A stretch of 44,077 bases of DNA from an uncultured Lachnospiraceae bacterium. GTDB lineage: Bacteria > Bacillota > Clostridia > Lachnospirales > Lachnospiraceae. The stretch covers positions 1 through 44,077 of the forward strand of contig CALWLT010000020.1 in NCBI GenBank assembly GCA_944381615.1. Direction: 5' to 3'. The notes under the pieces were generated by a model. It did not search any database and had not been told where the DNA came from. It saw only the letters and a list, made by a program, of their open reading frames with translations. Below are positions 1 to 7,235 of this stretch, one piece after another (positions within the stretch are counted from its first letter, which is position 1; the number at the start of each line of letters is the position of its first letter). A program made the position numbers and the translations under genes.

Positions 1-1
1 G

Positions 2-55
2 AACAGATTGGAAATATCTGAACTTGAAAAAACGAAAAACGAGTTGTATGATTGA
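2..55 (+). CDS. Possible 3' end of an upstream gene (partial)
   Basis: An open frame entering from the left edge encodes 17 residues, charged and coil-like (NRLEISELEKTKNELYD), and stops at TGA 53-55. The stretch is clearly more AT-rich than the genes that follow, so it may be the tail of a mobile-element gene. Too little is present to name a family, and chance openness over 50 bases is common. Confidence 0.25.
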   Translation, partial: NRLEISELEKTKNELYD

Positions 56-143
56 GAAAATACGTCTATGATCATTTTCTCTAGGGACAGTCTTTTTCAT
101 CTCAACTGACAATTCGTTTACTTCATCGAGAAGGCGGATCGGT

Positions 144-173
144 TTGACAGGTTCTGTGATATGGTGCTAAAGT
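144..173 (+). promoter_or_regulatory. Possible sigma-A promoter upstream of the OYE-type gene
   Basis: TTGACA (144-149), an 18-bp gap and TAAAGT (168-173). The -35 is perfect but the -10 is weak. Transcription from here would run through the 19-bp repeat array before reaching the gene at 336. Confidence 0.3.
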
Positions 174-190
174 GTAGGGAGAAGGTTTTT

Positions 191-285
191 GATGTGATGA
201 AATCGTTTTGATGGAATGAAATCGTTTTGATGGAATGAAATTGTTTTGATGGAATGAAATTGTTTTGATGTGATGAGAAGGTTTT
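191..285. repeat. 19-bp tandem repeat, five copies
   Basis: Five head-to-tail copies of GATGGAATGAAATCGTTTT begin at 191, 210, 229, 248 and 267; the first and last copies diverge slightly (GATGTGATG...). There is no spacer between copies, so this is a minisatellite and not a CRISPR. It lies in the leader of the following gene. The 11-mer GATGAAATCGT at 196-206 recurs in the array at 3567-3689, on the far side of the next two genes. Confidence 0.9.
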
Positions 286-335
286 AATGTGACGAGATAG
301 AAATACAGACAAAAGCGGGAAGGAGCGGGGACAGA

Positions 336-1475
336 ATGAAGGACGGGAGAGAAATCGGAGGACAGAGCGGCATGGGACAGGGAGCCGGAGAAACGGCGTA
401 TGAGAGGCTGTTTACGCCCTGGAAGCTGGGGAAATTTGAAATTCGGAACCGAATTTGTGTGCCGCCGCTGGTTGTGTTTAACTGGGGCGATGAGAGCGGC
501 CGCGTTTCGGAGAAGAGCGTGCGCCACTATGAAGCGCTGACGCGGGGCGGGGCCGGCCTGGTAATTCAGGAGGCGACGAGCGTCAGCCGGGGCGGGCGGA
601 TTACCTGCACGATGCTGGGCATCTGGGAGGACGGCCAGATTGAGGGCCTGAGTCGCCTGGCCCGTGTGTTTCATGATGCGGATATGCCGGCGATTCTGCA
701 GCTGAGCCATGCGGGGATTCTTGCAGAGCGGGAAGCGGACCGGGTTGCCCCTGTGCCGTATCGCTGTGTGGCGGACGGGGCAGAACGGGTGGGCCGGGGG
801 CTGTCCGCTGAAGAGCTGGTCCGCCTGGAGCAGGATTTTATTGACGGGGCGCGGCGGGCCATTCAGGCCGGATATGACGGCGTAGAGCTGCATGCTTCGC
901 ACGGATATCTGCTCAGCGAGCTTTTGAACGGGCGCATGAATCAGAGGACAGACGCCTATGCGGCTTCGGACAGGCTGTTCTTTCTGCATGTGATGGAAGG
1001 GATTCGCCGGATTGCGCCACCGGACTTCCTGATCGGCGTGCGGCTGGGGGCGTTTGAGCCGGCGTTGGAGGACGGGCTGGAGAATGCGGCCTGGTTTGAG
1101 TCGCATGGTGCGGATTTTATTGATGCTTTTATCGGGTGCGACTGGGCGATGGATTTGGAGAAACCGGACACCTTTCCATTTAACGAATCGATTTACGGGG
1201 CAAAACGGATTCGCGAGAGAGTATCGGTTCCGGTGTTTGCCGTGAGCGGAATCAGCACCGGGCGCGGGGCCGAGGAGGTCCTGAAAGCGACCGGAGCAGA
1301 CATGGCGGTCATCGGGCGCGGTTCGCTTGTCAATGAGAACTGGGGAAATGATGTGCGGGCCGGCCGCAATCCGGGACGCTGCCAGGAGTGCGCGCGCTGC
1401 ATGTGGAAGGTGGATGCGGATCGATGTCCCGGCCATCTTCTGCTCGAAAAAGAACGGGCGGGACAGACAGAATAA
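336..1475 (+). CDS. NADH:flavin oxidoreductase, Old Yellow Enzyme family
   Basis: A 379-residue FMN-dependent TIM-barrel oxidoreductase, expected to use NAD(P)H to reduce an activated C=C bond; the substrate is unknown. Family marks visible are LFTPWKLGKFEIRNRI near residue 27, RHYEALTRGGAGLVIQE near 68, LQLSHAG, the substrate/FMN motif ELHASHGYLLSELLN in the middle, and the C-terminal FMN-phosphate region VSGIS...GADMAVIGRGSLVN. It ends in a cysteine-rich tail (CQECARCMWKVDADRC) that resembles the start of the iron-sulfur segment of the larger 2,4-dienoyl-CoA reductase group, but the rest of that module is absent. An AAGGAG-type site precedes ATG 336. The next gene starts 18 bases after the stop, so the two are probably co-transcribed. 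Confidence 0.9.
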   Translation: MKDGREIGGQSGMGQGAGETAYERLFTPWKLGKFEIRNRICVPPLVVFNWGDESGRVSEKSVRHYEALTRGGAGLVIQEATSVSRGGRITCTMLGIWEDGQIEGLSRLARVFHDADMPAILQLSHAGILAEREADRVAPVPYRCVADGAERVGRGLSAEELVRLEQDFIDGARRAIQAGYDGVELHASHGYLLSELLNGRMNQRTDAYAASDRLFFLHVMEGIRRIAPPDFLIGVRLGAFEPALEDGLENAAWFESHGADFIDAFIGCDWAMDLEKPDTFPFNESIYGAKRIRERVSVPVFAVSGISTGRGAEEVLKATGADMAVIGRGSLVNENWGNDVRAGRNPGRCQECARCMWKVDADRCPGHLLLEKERAGQTE

Positions 1476-1493
1476 AAAACCTCAGGAGGACTT

Positions 1494-3590
1494 ATGAAAC
1501 TGCAGTTTAAGGAGATCACGATCAGCAGTATCCAGGAAATGCTGCCTTATTATAATATGCGGCATAACAGGACGTGTGACAGCGTATTTATGGAGAGCTT
1601 TATCTGGAAGGAATATTATCATGTTCGTTACGCGATCTGGGAAAATAAGGCGCTTTTGTGGCTGATGGAAAACAATGGAAAGTGTTTTTCCGCCATGCCG
1701 CTCTGCCGGGAGGAGGATCTGCCGGCGGCGTTTCAGGCGATTGAGACCTATTTTAATGAGGAGCTGGGATATCCGCTCGTCATTAATTTGGCGGATGAAT
1801 TTGCCGTCCAGTACCTGAATTTGCCGGAGGCTCGCTACCTGGTAGAGGAGCAGGTGGATTCGCGCGATTATCTGTACAGCGCGGAGGCGATGCGGACGCT
1901 GGCGGGAAAGAAGCTTCATAAGAAGAAAAACCGTGTCAATGCGTTTAAGCGGGAGTATGAGGGGCGTTATGAATACCGGCGCCTCTGCTGCTCGGACAGC
2001 CATGACGTGTGGGTATTTCTGGATCGCTGGAGACAGCAGAAGGGCGAGGATGTAGAGGAACATCTGGATTACGAGGTCCGGGGAATCCATGATATCCTGA
2101 AAAACTGCTCGGATTTCTATGCGATTCATATGGGCGGCGTGTATATCGACGGACAGATGGAGGCCTTCTCGATCGGAAGCTATAATCCGGTAGAAAATAT
2201 GGCGGTCATCCATATTGAAAAAGCCAATCCGGAGATAAACGGCCTGTATCAGTATATTAATCAGCAGTTTCTGCTGGAAGAATTTCCGGAGGTAGAGTGG
2301 GTCAACCGCGAGGACGATATGGGCCTGGAGGGGCTCAGGAAGGCCAAATTAAGCTATAACCCGGCAGATTATGCGCGGAAATATCTGGTGGAGCAGCTTC
2401 TGGACGGGAAAAAGGGATATCACTGGGCGGAGCAGATCGGAAATACAAGTCAGGGCTCTTCGATCGGGTTTCTTTCTGCGGAGGACAAATCCGAGACCAG
2501 GCGGCTCTGGCACAGCTGTTTTCCCGAGGATTCGGAAGAATTTATCCGCTATTATTACACAGAGAAGACAAAAGATAACCGCATTCTTGTAAAAAAGGAG
2601 AACGGCATTCTGATCTCCATGACGCATCTGAACCCGTATCCGGTTCGCGTAAAAAGCGGGGAATGGGAGCTCGACTATCTGGTTGCCGTTTCCACAGAGG
2701 CCGGCCGGCGGCGGGAGGGACATCTGCGGACGCTGTTTGCAGATCTGCTGAAACGCCAGTATGAGGAGGGAAAGCCGGTCACGTACCTGGTTCCGGTCAA
2801 TCCGGCTGTATACGAACCGTTCGGATTCACGTTTATCGGGAATCTTCCGGCCTGGGAGCTGAGGCCGGAGAAACAGGCCCGGCTGACGCGGGTAATCTGC
2901 CGGGATCTCCCGGAGGACTGCGCCAGAGCGGCAGAATGGATGGAGCGCTGGCTTTCGGCCCGCTATGAAATGTATACCAGGCGGGACGGCGCGTATGTGA
3001 GCCGTCTTCTGAAGGAGCTGGAATCGGAGAACGGGACGCTCGAATTTCTCCTGGACGGCGGGACGCTGGTGGGCCTGGAGGCGTTCTGGGGTCTGGAGAA
3101 AAGGGAACGGCGCCTTCTTTACGCGGACGAGGCGTACACAGTAAAAACGGGGGAAAAACCGTGGAATATGGCGCGGCTTGCGAATCTTCCGGCGCTACTT
3201 GGCGCGTTTAAACTGAGAGACGGGGACGGAGAACAGGGAGAATGCTGTATCCGCATCCGGGTAAGCGATCCCCTAATCCGGGAAAACAACGGGACGTTTC
3301 TCTGGGTTATCGGCGGGGAAAAAACAGAGCTGAAACCGGTAAATTCTGATCCGGAGCAGGCGGCTGTAAAGCCGGGCCAGGCGGACGGATTGCCAGCGCA
3401 GGCGGACAAATTGCCGGGCCAGGCGGATGGATTGGCACAGCAGCTGGAATGCACGCCGGAGCAGCTGGTTTCGTGGCTGTTTGGCTATCGGCCTCTTTCG
3501 GAAATCTGGCCGGATCTTCCGGACGGGCTTCGCAGAAAGCTGGAACGCGTGGATCTTGTGAAGGGCGTTTTCCTGGATGAGATCGTGTAG
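1494..3590 (+). CDS. DUF2156 / GNAT two-domain protein
   Basis: A 698-residue fusion. Residues 1 to about 300 match DUF2156, a GNAT-fold family related to the catalytic domain of phosphatidylglycerol lysyltransferases and FemX-like aminoacyl transferases; visible parts include LHKKKNRVNAFKREY and a C-terminal VNREDDMGLEGLRKAKLSYNP. Residues about 320-620 form a second GNAT module of the Eis-like type with the acetyl-CoA-binding stretch VAVSTEAGRRREGHLRTLF followed by PVNPAVYEPFGF. A linker of three 7-residue repeats (GQADGLP type, residues about 628-648) precedes a last ~50-residue segment. The final residues (VFLDEIV) lie in the first copy of a 25-bp repeat that continues past the stop. An AGGAGG site sits just before ATG 1494. 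Likely an acyl or aminoacyl transferase; the substrate is unknown. Confidence 0.8.
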   Translation: MKLQFKEITISSIQEMLPYYNMRHNRTCDSVFMESFIWKEYYHVRYAIWENKALLWLMENNGKCFSAMPLCREEDLPAAFQAIETYFNEELGYPLVINLADEFAVQYLNLPEARYLVEEQVDSRDYLYSAEAMRTLAGKKLHKKKNRVNAFKREYEGRYEYRRLCCSDSHDVWVFLDRWRQQKGEDVEEHLDYEVRGIHDILKNCSDFYAIHMGGVYIDGQMEAFSIGSYNPVENMAVIHIEKANPEINGLYQYINQQFLLEEFPEVEWVNREDDMGLEGLRKAKLSYNPADYARKYLVEQLLDGKKGYHWAEQIGNTSQGSSIGFLSAEDKSETRRLWHSCFPEDSEEFIRYYYTEKTKDNRILVKKENGILISMTHLNPYPVRVKSGEWELDYLVAVSTEAGRRREGHLRTLFADLLKRQYEEGKPVTYLVPVNPAVYEPFGFTFIGNLPAWELRPEKQARLTRVICRDLPEDCARAAEWMERWLSARYEMYTRRDGAYVSRLLKELESENGTLEFLLDGGTLVGLEAFWGLEKRERRLLYADEAYTVKTGEKPWNMARLANLPALLGAFKLRDGDGEQGECCIRIRVSDPLIRENNGTFLWVIGGEKTELKPVNSDPEQAAVKPGQADGLPAQADKLPGQADGLAQQLECTPEQLVSWLFGYRPLSEIWPDLPDGLRRKLERVDLVKGVFLDEIV
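3375..3437 (+). repeat. In-frame 21-bp tandem repeat inside the DUF2156/GNAT gene
   Basis: Three copies starting at 3375, 3396 and 3417, with a more diverged copy just before. They encode GQADGLP-like heptads in the linker after the second GNAT domain. Because the unit is a multiple of three, copy-number change would keep the frame. Confidence 0.85.
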
Positions 3591-3689
3591 TGTTTTCCTG
3601 GATGAGATCGTGCAGTGTTTTCCTGGATGAAATCGTGTAGCGTTTTTCTGGATGAGATTGTGCAGCGTTTTTACATGAAATCGCGCAGC
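3567..3689. repeat. 25-bp tandem repeat spanning a stop codon
   Basis: Five units begin at 3567, 3592, 3617, 3642 and 3667 (the last 23 bp), with a consensus close to GTTTTCCTGGATGAGATCG then TGTAGT. The first unit is coding: it supplies the last residues VFLDEIV and the TAG stop of the upstream gene. The later copies are untranslated. The array shares GATGAAATCGT with the 19-bp array upstream of the oxidoreductase gene. Confidence 0.9.
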
Positions 3690-3729
3690 GCTTTTTGGGC
3701 GAAACCAGCCGGCAATTCTTCCGATGAAC

Positions 3730-3840
3730 CGCGCGGCGGATGGTAAAAGAGGGAAAACGGGAGCGAAAAAGAGAAGCAGAAAAAGAGAAACAGAAAAAGA
3801 GAAACCGAAAGAGAGAAACCGAAGGAGAAAAACAGGACAT
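3730..3840. repeat. Polypurine tract with ~14-bp repeats
   Basis: The + strand is almost pure A/G for about 110 bases and contains quasi-repeats of AGAAACAGAAAAAG (for example GCAGAAAAAGAGAA, ACAGAAAAAGAGAA, ACCGAAAGAGAGAA). It lies directly before the sirtuin gene; no gene is visible in it. Confidence 0.8.
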
Positions 3841-3860
3841 AACGAGAGGGGGATCGGAGC

Positions 3861-4583
3861 ATGAGAGCGGAAGATACGTTTAAAACATGGCTGGACGAAT
3901 CGCAGGATATCGTGTTTTTTGGCGGGGCGGGCGTTTCGACGGAAAGCAATATTCCGGATTTCAGGAGCACGGACGGGCTGTATCATCAGCAGTATGATTA
4001 CCCGCCGGAGACGATTTTAAGCCACAGTTTTTATCTGAGAAAGCCGGAGGAGTTTTACCGCTTTTACCGCGATAAAATGCTGTTTCCCGACGCGAAGCCG
4101 AACCGCGCGCATCGGGCGCTGGCGAAGCTGGAACAGGAGGGAAAACTGAAGGCGGTTATTACGCAGAACATCGACGGCCTGCACCAGGCGGCGGGGAGCC
4201 GGGAGGTGCTGGAGCTTCATGGCTCGGTGCTGCGCAATTACTGTACCCGCTGCGGGCGCTCTTACAGCCTTGCGGATATCTTGGCGACGGAGGGCGTTCC
4301 GCACTGCGCGTGCGGCGGCATGATTAAGCCGGATGTGGTGCTTTATGAAGAGGGGCTGGATATGCGCCTTCTGGAGCGGGCAATCGCTTATATCCGGCGG
4401 GCGGATATGCTGATTGTGGGCGGCACCTCGCTGGTCGTGTATCCGGCGGCCGGGCTGATTGATTATTACAGGGGGAACCGGCTGGTTTTGATTAACAAGT
4501 CGCCGACAGCCCGGGACGGTCAGGCGGATCTGGTTATCAGCGGAAAGCTGGGGGAGGTCCTGGGAGACGCGGTCGGCGTGTAG
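3861..4583 (+). CDS. cobB: NAD-dependent protein deacylase (sirtuin, Sir2/CobB family)
   Basis: A 240-residue sirtuin that removes acyl groups from protein lysines using NAD. Seen in order: the NAD-binding GAGVSTESNIPDFRS (residues 22-36), TQNIDGLH, the catalytic-His motif ELHGSV, a zinc site made by CTRC and CAC, and GTSLVVYPAAGL followed by LVLINKSPT. The length is normal for bacterial enzymes. The start ATG 3861 follows a GAGGGGG-type site. A small DUF951 gene follows 10 bases after the stop, suggesting a two-gene unit. Protein deacylation versus another ADP-ribose chemistry cannot be decided from sequence, but the motifs are fully canonical. Confidence 0.95.
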   Translation: MRAEDTFKTWLDESQDIVFFGGAGVSTESNIPDFRSTDGLYHQQYDYPPETILSHSFYLRKPEEFYRFYRDKMLFPDAKPNRAHRALAKLEQEGKLKAVITQNIDGLHQAAGSREVLELHGSVLRNYCTRCGRSYSLADILATEGVPHCACGGMIKPDVVLYEEGLDMRLLERAIAYIRRADMLIVGGTSLVVYPAAGLIDYYRGNRLVLINKSPTARDGQADLVISGKLGEVLGDAVGV

Positions 4584-4593
4584 CGGAGGAAAC

Positions 4594-4791
4594 ATGAACG
4601 GAACTGAATACGAAGTCGGAGATATTGTAAAGCTGAAGAAACCGCATCCGTGCGGCAGCCAGGAATGGGAAATTTTGCGCGTGGGAGCGGATTTCCGCCT
4701 GCGGTGCATGGGCTGCGGCCATCAGGTTATGATGGCGCGCACGCTGGTAGAAAAAAATACGCGGGGCCTGCAAAAAAAGGCGGACGGCTGA
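4594..4791 (+). CDS. DUF951 family protein
   Basis: A 65-residue small protein with the DUF951 layout: EVGDIVKLKKPHPCGSQEWE, then RVGADFRLRCMGCGHQVMM. The conserved K-K-x-H-P-C-G and C-M-G-C-G-H elements could form a zinc site (inference). The family is widespread in Firmicutes and is commonly found next to ychF or rpsF-ssb-rpsR, as here. Its function is unknown. A GGAGGAAAC site precedes ATG 4594, 10 bases after the sirtuin stop. Confidence 0.9.
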   Translation: MNGTEYEVGDIVKLKKPHPCGSQEWEILRVGADFRLRCMGCGHQVMMARTLVEKNTRGLQKKADG

Positions 4792-4800
4792 GGCGCGGCC

Positions 4801-4845
4801 CTGTGAAGCGTTGCCCCGTGAAGCGCTGTCCTGTAAAAGGGCAGC
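4801..4845. repeat. Short 15-bp tandem repeat
   Basis: Roughly three copies of a 15-base unit of the type CCCGTGAAGCGCTGT lie directly after the DUF951 gene. The rest of 4792-4960 shows no gene. Confidence 0.6.
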
Positions 4846-4968
4846 GCGATTTTCTGATCGGGGACGGACATTTTTCCGGGCCTGCGGGTAAGCCGGGCGC
4901 AGTGCCGGCGCAGGATGCCGGATGAGCGCCGGAACAGAAACAAAAAAATATGAAACAGAAAAAACGGC

Positions 4969-4997
4969 TTGCCATCTCGCGAAAATTCTGGTATGAT
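4969..4997 (+). promoter_or_regulatory. Sigma-A promoter of the rpsF-ssb-rpsR operon
   Basis: TTGCCA (4969-4974), a 17-bp spacer and TATGAT (4992-4997), about 80 bases before rpsF. Correct spacing and position make this the probable operon promoter. Confidence 0.75.
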
Positions 4998-5025
4998 ATT
5001 AATCCGGTAATAAAGAAATATCAAT

Positions 5026-5055
5026 CCTTACTCCCCGCAGGAGTCGGGGGGTCAG
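5026..5055 (+). promoter_or_regulatory. Structured leader of rpsF (possible S6:S18 autoregulatory RNA)
   Basis: The leader can form CTCCCCG / CGGGGGG around a CAGGAGT loop, or alternatively ACTCC / GGAGT around CCGCA; the two exclude each other. S6:S18-binding rpsF leaders with CCG elements are known in many bacteria. Assignment here is inference from position and a hairpin only. Confidence 0.35.
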
Positions 5056-5079
5056 AGACCACAAGGAGGTAGAAAGAGC

Positions 5080-5367
5080 ATGAACAAATACGAATTAGCA
5101 GTTGTTCTCAGCGCAAAACTCGAAGACGAGGAGAGAGCTGCCGCGATGGAAAAGGTAACGGGATACATTACCCGTTTCGGCGGCACGGTAACGGACATCG
5201 ACGAATGGGGTAAGAAGAGACTGGCTTACGAGATTCAGAAGATGAAGGAAGGTTACTATTATTTCGTACACTTCGAGTCTGATTCGGTGTGCCCCAACGA
5301 GGTGGAAGCCCACGTCCGCATCATGGAGCCGGTTATCCGATACTTATGCGTGAGACAGGATGCATAA
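5080..5367 (+). CDS. rpsF: Small ribosomal subunit protein bS6
   Basis: A 95-residue protein that binds S18 and the central domain of 16S rRNA. The start MNKYELAVVLSAKLEDEE, the central IDEWGKKRLAYEIQKMKEGYY and the C-terminal EPVIRYLCVRQD are typical of S6. A strong AAGGAGGT site precedes ATG 5080. It is first in the classical rpsF-ssb-rpsR operon. Confidence 0.97.
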   Translation: MNKYELAVVLSAKLEDEERAAAMEKVTGYITRFGGTVTDIDEWGKKRLAYEIQKMKEGYYYFVHFESDSVCPNEVEAHVRIMEPVIRYLCVRQDA

Positions 5368-5386
5368 ATAAAGAAAGTGTGATCGT

Positions 5387-5842
5387 ATGAATAAAGTAAT
5401 TCTGATGGGCAGACTGACCAGAGATCCGGAGGTTCGTTATTCGCAGGGCGAGCGCGCCATGGCGATTGCCAGATATACGCTGGCGGTGGACAGAAGAGGG
5501 CGCAGAGGCGGCGGAGACGACGGTTCCCAGACGGCGGATTTTATTCCCTGCGTGGCCTTTGACCGGGCCGGCGAATTCGCGGAGAAGTATTTTCACCAGG
5601 GGATCAAGATCGTGGTAACCGGACGGATTCAGACGGGCAGCTATACCAATCGGGACGGTCAGAAGGTATATACGACGGAAGTCATCGTGGAGGATCAGGA
5701 ATTTGCCGAGAGCAAGAATGCGTCCGGCGGCAGCGACGGCGGATACCGGCCGGCAGAGCGCCCGGCGCCTTCCAGCGCGATCGGAGACGGGTTTATGAAT
5801 ATTCCTGACGGAGTCGAGGACGAGGGACTCCCGTTTAACTAA
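5387..5842 (+). CDS. ssb: Single-stranded DNA-binding protein
   Basis: A 151-residue SSB. The OB fold covers about residues 1-108 (MNKVILMGRLTRDPEVRYSQ, then FIPCVAFDRAGEFAEKYFHQG and KIVVTGRIQTGSYTNRDGQK). A glycine/proline-rich linker follows, then the acidic C-terminal tip DEGLPFN, which recruits partner proteins in SSB; the usual tip is DDDLPF, so this is a mild variant. It sits between rpsF and rpsR as in most Firmicutes. The upstream ribosome-binding site is modest (GAAAGTGTG). Confidence 0.96.
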   Translation: MNKVILMGRLTRDPEVRYSQGERAMAIARYTLAVDRRGRRGGGDDGSQTADFIPCVAFDRAGEFAEKYFHQGIKIVVTGRIQTGSYTNRDGQKVYTTEVIVEDQEFAESKNASGGSDGGYRPAERPAPSSAIGDGFMNIPDGVEDEGLPFN

Positions 5843-5921
5843 GCGGATCCGGGACTCGGTCCCCCGGACAGCGTGAGAATGGAGAACGGCGGACAGCCGG
5901 TTTGTGAAGGAGGAAAGACCA

Positions 5922-6188
5922 ATGGCATTCAATAAAGGCGATAAGGCAGACGCTTCCAGAGTCAGAAGAGGCGGTGTGCGCAGAAGAAAGAAAGTCTGCG
6001 TATTCTGCGGCGAAAAGAACGGCGAGATTGATTACAAGGACGTAAATAAGTTAAAGAGATACGTATCCGAGAGAGGCAAGATCCTTCCCCGGAGAATTAC
6101 GGGCAACTGCGCGAAGCATCAGAGAGCTCTGACGGTTGCAATTAAGCGCGCGAGACATCTCGCACTCATGCCGTACACCTGCGACTGA
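5922..6188 (+). CDS. rpsR: Small ribosomal subunit protein bS18
   Basis: An 88-residue S18, partner of S6 in the platform of the 30S subunit. Visible features are the basic N-terminus, [20 protein letters not shown], and [21 protein letters not shown] with the usual [11 protein letters not shown] end. An in-frame GTG lies at 5904, but the AAGGAGGAAAG site falls inside that extension and is correctly spaced from ATG 5922, so 5922 is the start. Confidence 0.97.
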   Translation: MAFNKGDKADASRVRRGGVRRRKKVCVFCGEKNGEIDYKDVNKLKRYVSERGKILPRRITGNCAKHQRALTVAIKRARHLALMPYTCD

Positions 6189-6268
6189 TGAAAGCGGGGT
6201 TTCTGCGGCCGGGAAAGGCGTCAGGCCTGAGCGGCCCGCGGGAATGAAACGGAACGAATCAAACAGGC

Positions 6269-6322
6269 AGCCCCTGCCGGTGCGATCCGGGATGACGGAT
6301 CGTACTGGCAGGGGCTTTTTTT
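6269..6322 (+). terminator. Rho-independent terminator of rpsF-ssb-rpsR
   Basis: A 21-bp stem (6269-6289 with 6296-6316, two G-T pairs) around a GGATGA loop. AGCCCCTGCC pairs with GGCAGGGGCT, followed by a run of seven T. Very strong. Confidence 0.95.
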
Positions 6323-6431
6323 CGTCCGGAAGGTTTCGTCCGGAAGGTTTCGACCGGAAAGTTTCGCCCGGAAAGTTTCGCCCGGAAGGTTTCGACCGGA
6401 AAGTTTCGCCCGGAAGGTTTCGTCCGGAGAG
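6320..6431. repeat. 14-bp tandem repeat, eight copies
   Basis: Eight exact-length units of TTTCGNCCGGAARG run from 6320 to 6431 between two convergent transcription units. The variable fifth-sixth positions alternate among GT, GA and GC. Each unit contains the palindromic core TTCNNCCGGAA. The array starts inside the T-tract of the preceding terminator and ends just before the DeoR gene stop. Confidence 0.95.
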
Positions 6432-6445
6432 CGGCGCTCCTTTTT

Positions 6446-7210
6446 TTAGACTATTTCCAGTTCGACCCCGGTGGCCTCCAGAGCGGCCCGGGATTCGCCG
6501 GAAAGTTCGCTTCCGATGATGATGCGGTGGATGGCGCTTAAAGGCGCGATGCTCATAAAGGTCTTGACGTCCAGCTTGGAGTGATCGCACAAGAGGATAA
6601 TTTCGCTGGCGGATTTGATGATCTGGCGCTTGACGCCGATGTCGTCCGTCGTGTAGCTCATGATGCCCATCTCGGCGGACAGGGCGTCGCAGGAGATAAA
6701 GGCCCGCTCAGCGTGGATTTCCCGGAAAACGCTCTCGGTAAAATAGCCGTAGAAGGAGCCGAAATTGCGCCGCAGGATGCCGCCGGCCATGATCAGGGAG
6801 ATTTCCGGGAAACGGGACAGTTCGGCGGTAATTTGCATGTCGTAGGTAATGGCGGTCAGGTTTTTGACCTCGCCCAGGAGGCGGGCCAGTGTGAGGACCG
6901 TCGTGCCGGCGTCCAGGATGATGTGCTCGCCGTCGTGAACATATTTCAGAGCCGCGCGGGCAATCCGTTCCTTTTCGTCGATGTTCATGGTGCTCCTGGC
7001 GTGCAGAGGAGGTTCAATGGCGACGCTGCGGGAGAGCGACATGACGCCTCCCGGCACTTTTTTGAGGATTCCGCTGTGATCCAGGCGTCCGATGTCGCGC
7101 CGGATGGTTGCCTCCGATGCGCCGATGGAGTCGGAGAGCTCTTTTACAGTCGCAAAGCCGAGGCGATCGACCATTTCTCTCATGGATTCTAACCGCTTGA
7201 TCTGTGTCAT
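6446..7210 (-). CDS. DeoR/GlpR family transcriptional regulator
   Basis: A 254-residue regulator and last gene of the leftward operon. The N-terminal DeoR-type winged helix covers about residues 1-60 (MTQIKRLESMREMVDRLGF, VKELSDSIGASEATIRRDIGRLDHSG). The C-terminal sugar-phosphate-sensing domain follows (LDAGTTVLTLARLL, the MAGGILRRNFGSFYG motif, and ILLCDHSKLDVKTF). The frame is open further upstream, but an AGGAGG site is placed 10 bases before ATG 7210 and the domain begins there. By family and context it probably represses the divergent sugar operons in response to a phosphorylated sugar (inference). Confidence 0.9.
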   Translation of the reverse strand: MTQIKRLESMREMVDRLGFATVKELSDSIGASEATIRRDIGRLDHSGILKKVPGGVMSLSRSVAIEPPLHARSTMNIDEKERIARAALKYVHDGEHIILDAGTTVLTLARLLGEVKNLTAITYDMQITAELSRFPEISLIMAGGILRRNFGSFYGYFTESVFREIHAERAFISCDALSAEMGIMSYTTDDIGVKRQIIKSASEIILLCDHSKLDVKTFMSIAPLSAIHRIIIGSELSGESRAALEATGVELEIV

Positions 7211-7235
7211 TCCATTTAACCTCCTGGTTCCTGTT

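Noticed and set aside
191..285. CRISPR-like array
   Set aside because: Units are contiguous without unique spacers, and there are no cas genes; the same holds for the arrays at 6320 and 40927.
123..1436. A long open frame on the minus strand opposite the oxidoreductase gene
   Set aside because: It is the mirror of a well-supported OYE-type gene, its product is rich in Pro, Arg and His without any domain, and its end runs through the 19-bp repeats.
5904..5921. An upstream GTG start for rpsR
   Set aside because: The Shine-Dalgarno sequence lies inside this stretch and is correctly placed for ATG 5922, which is also the conserved S18 start.
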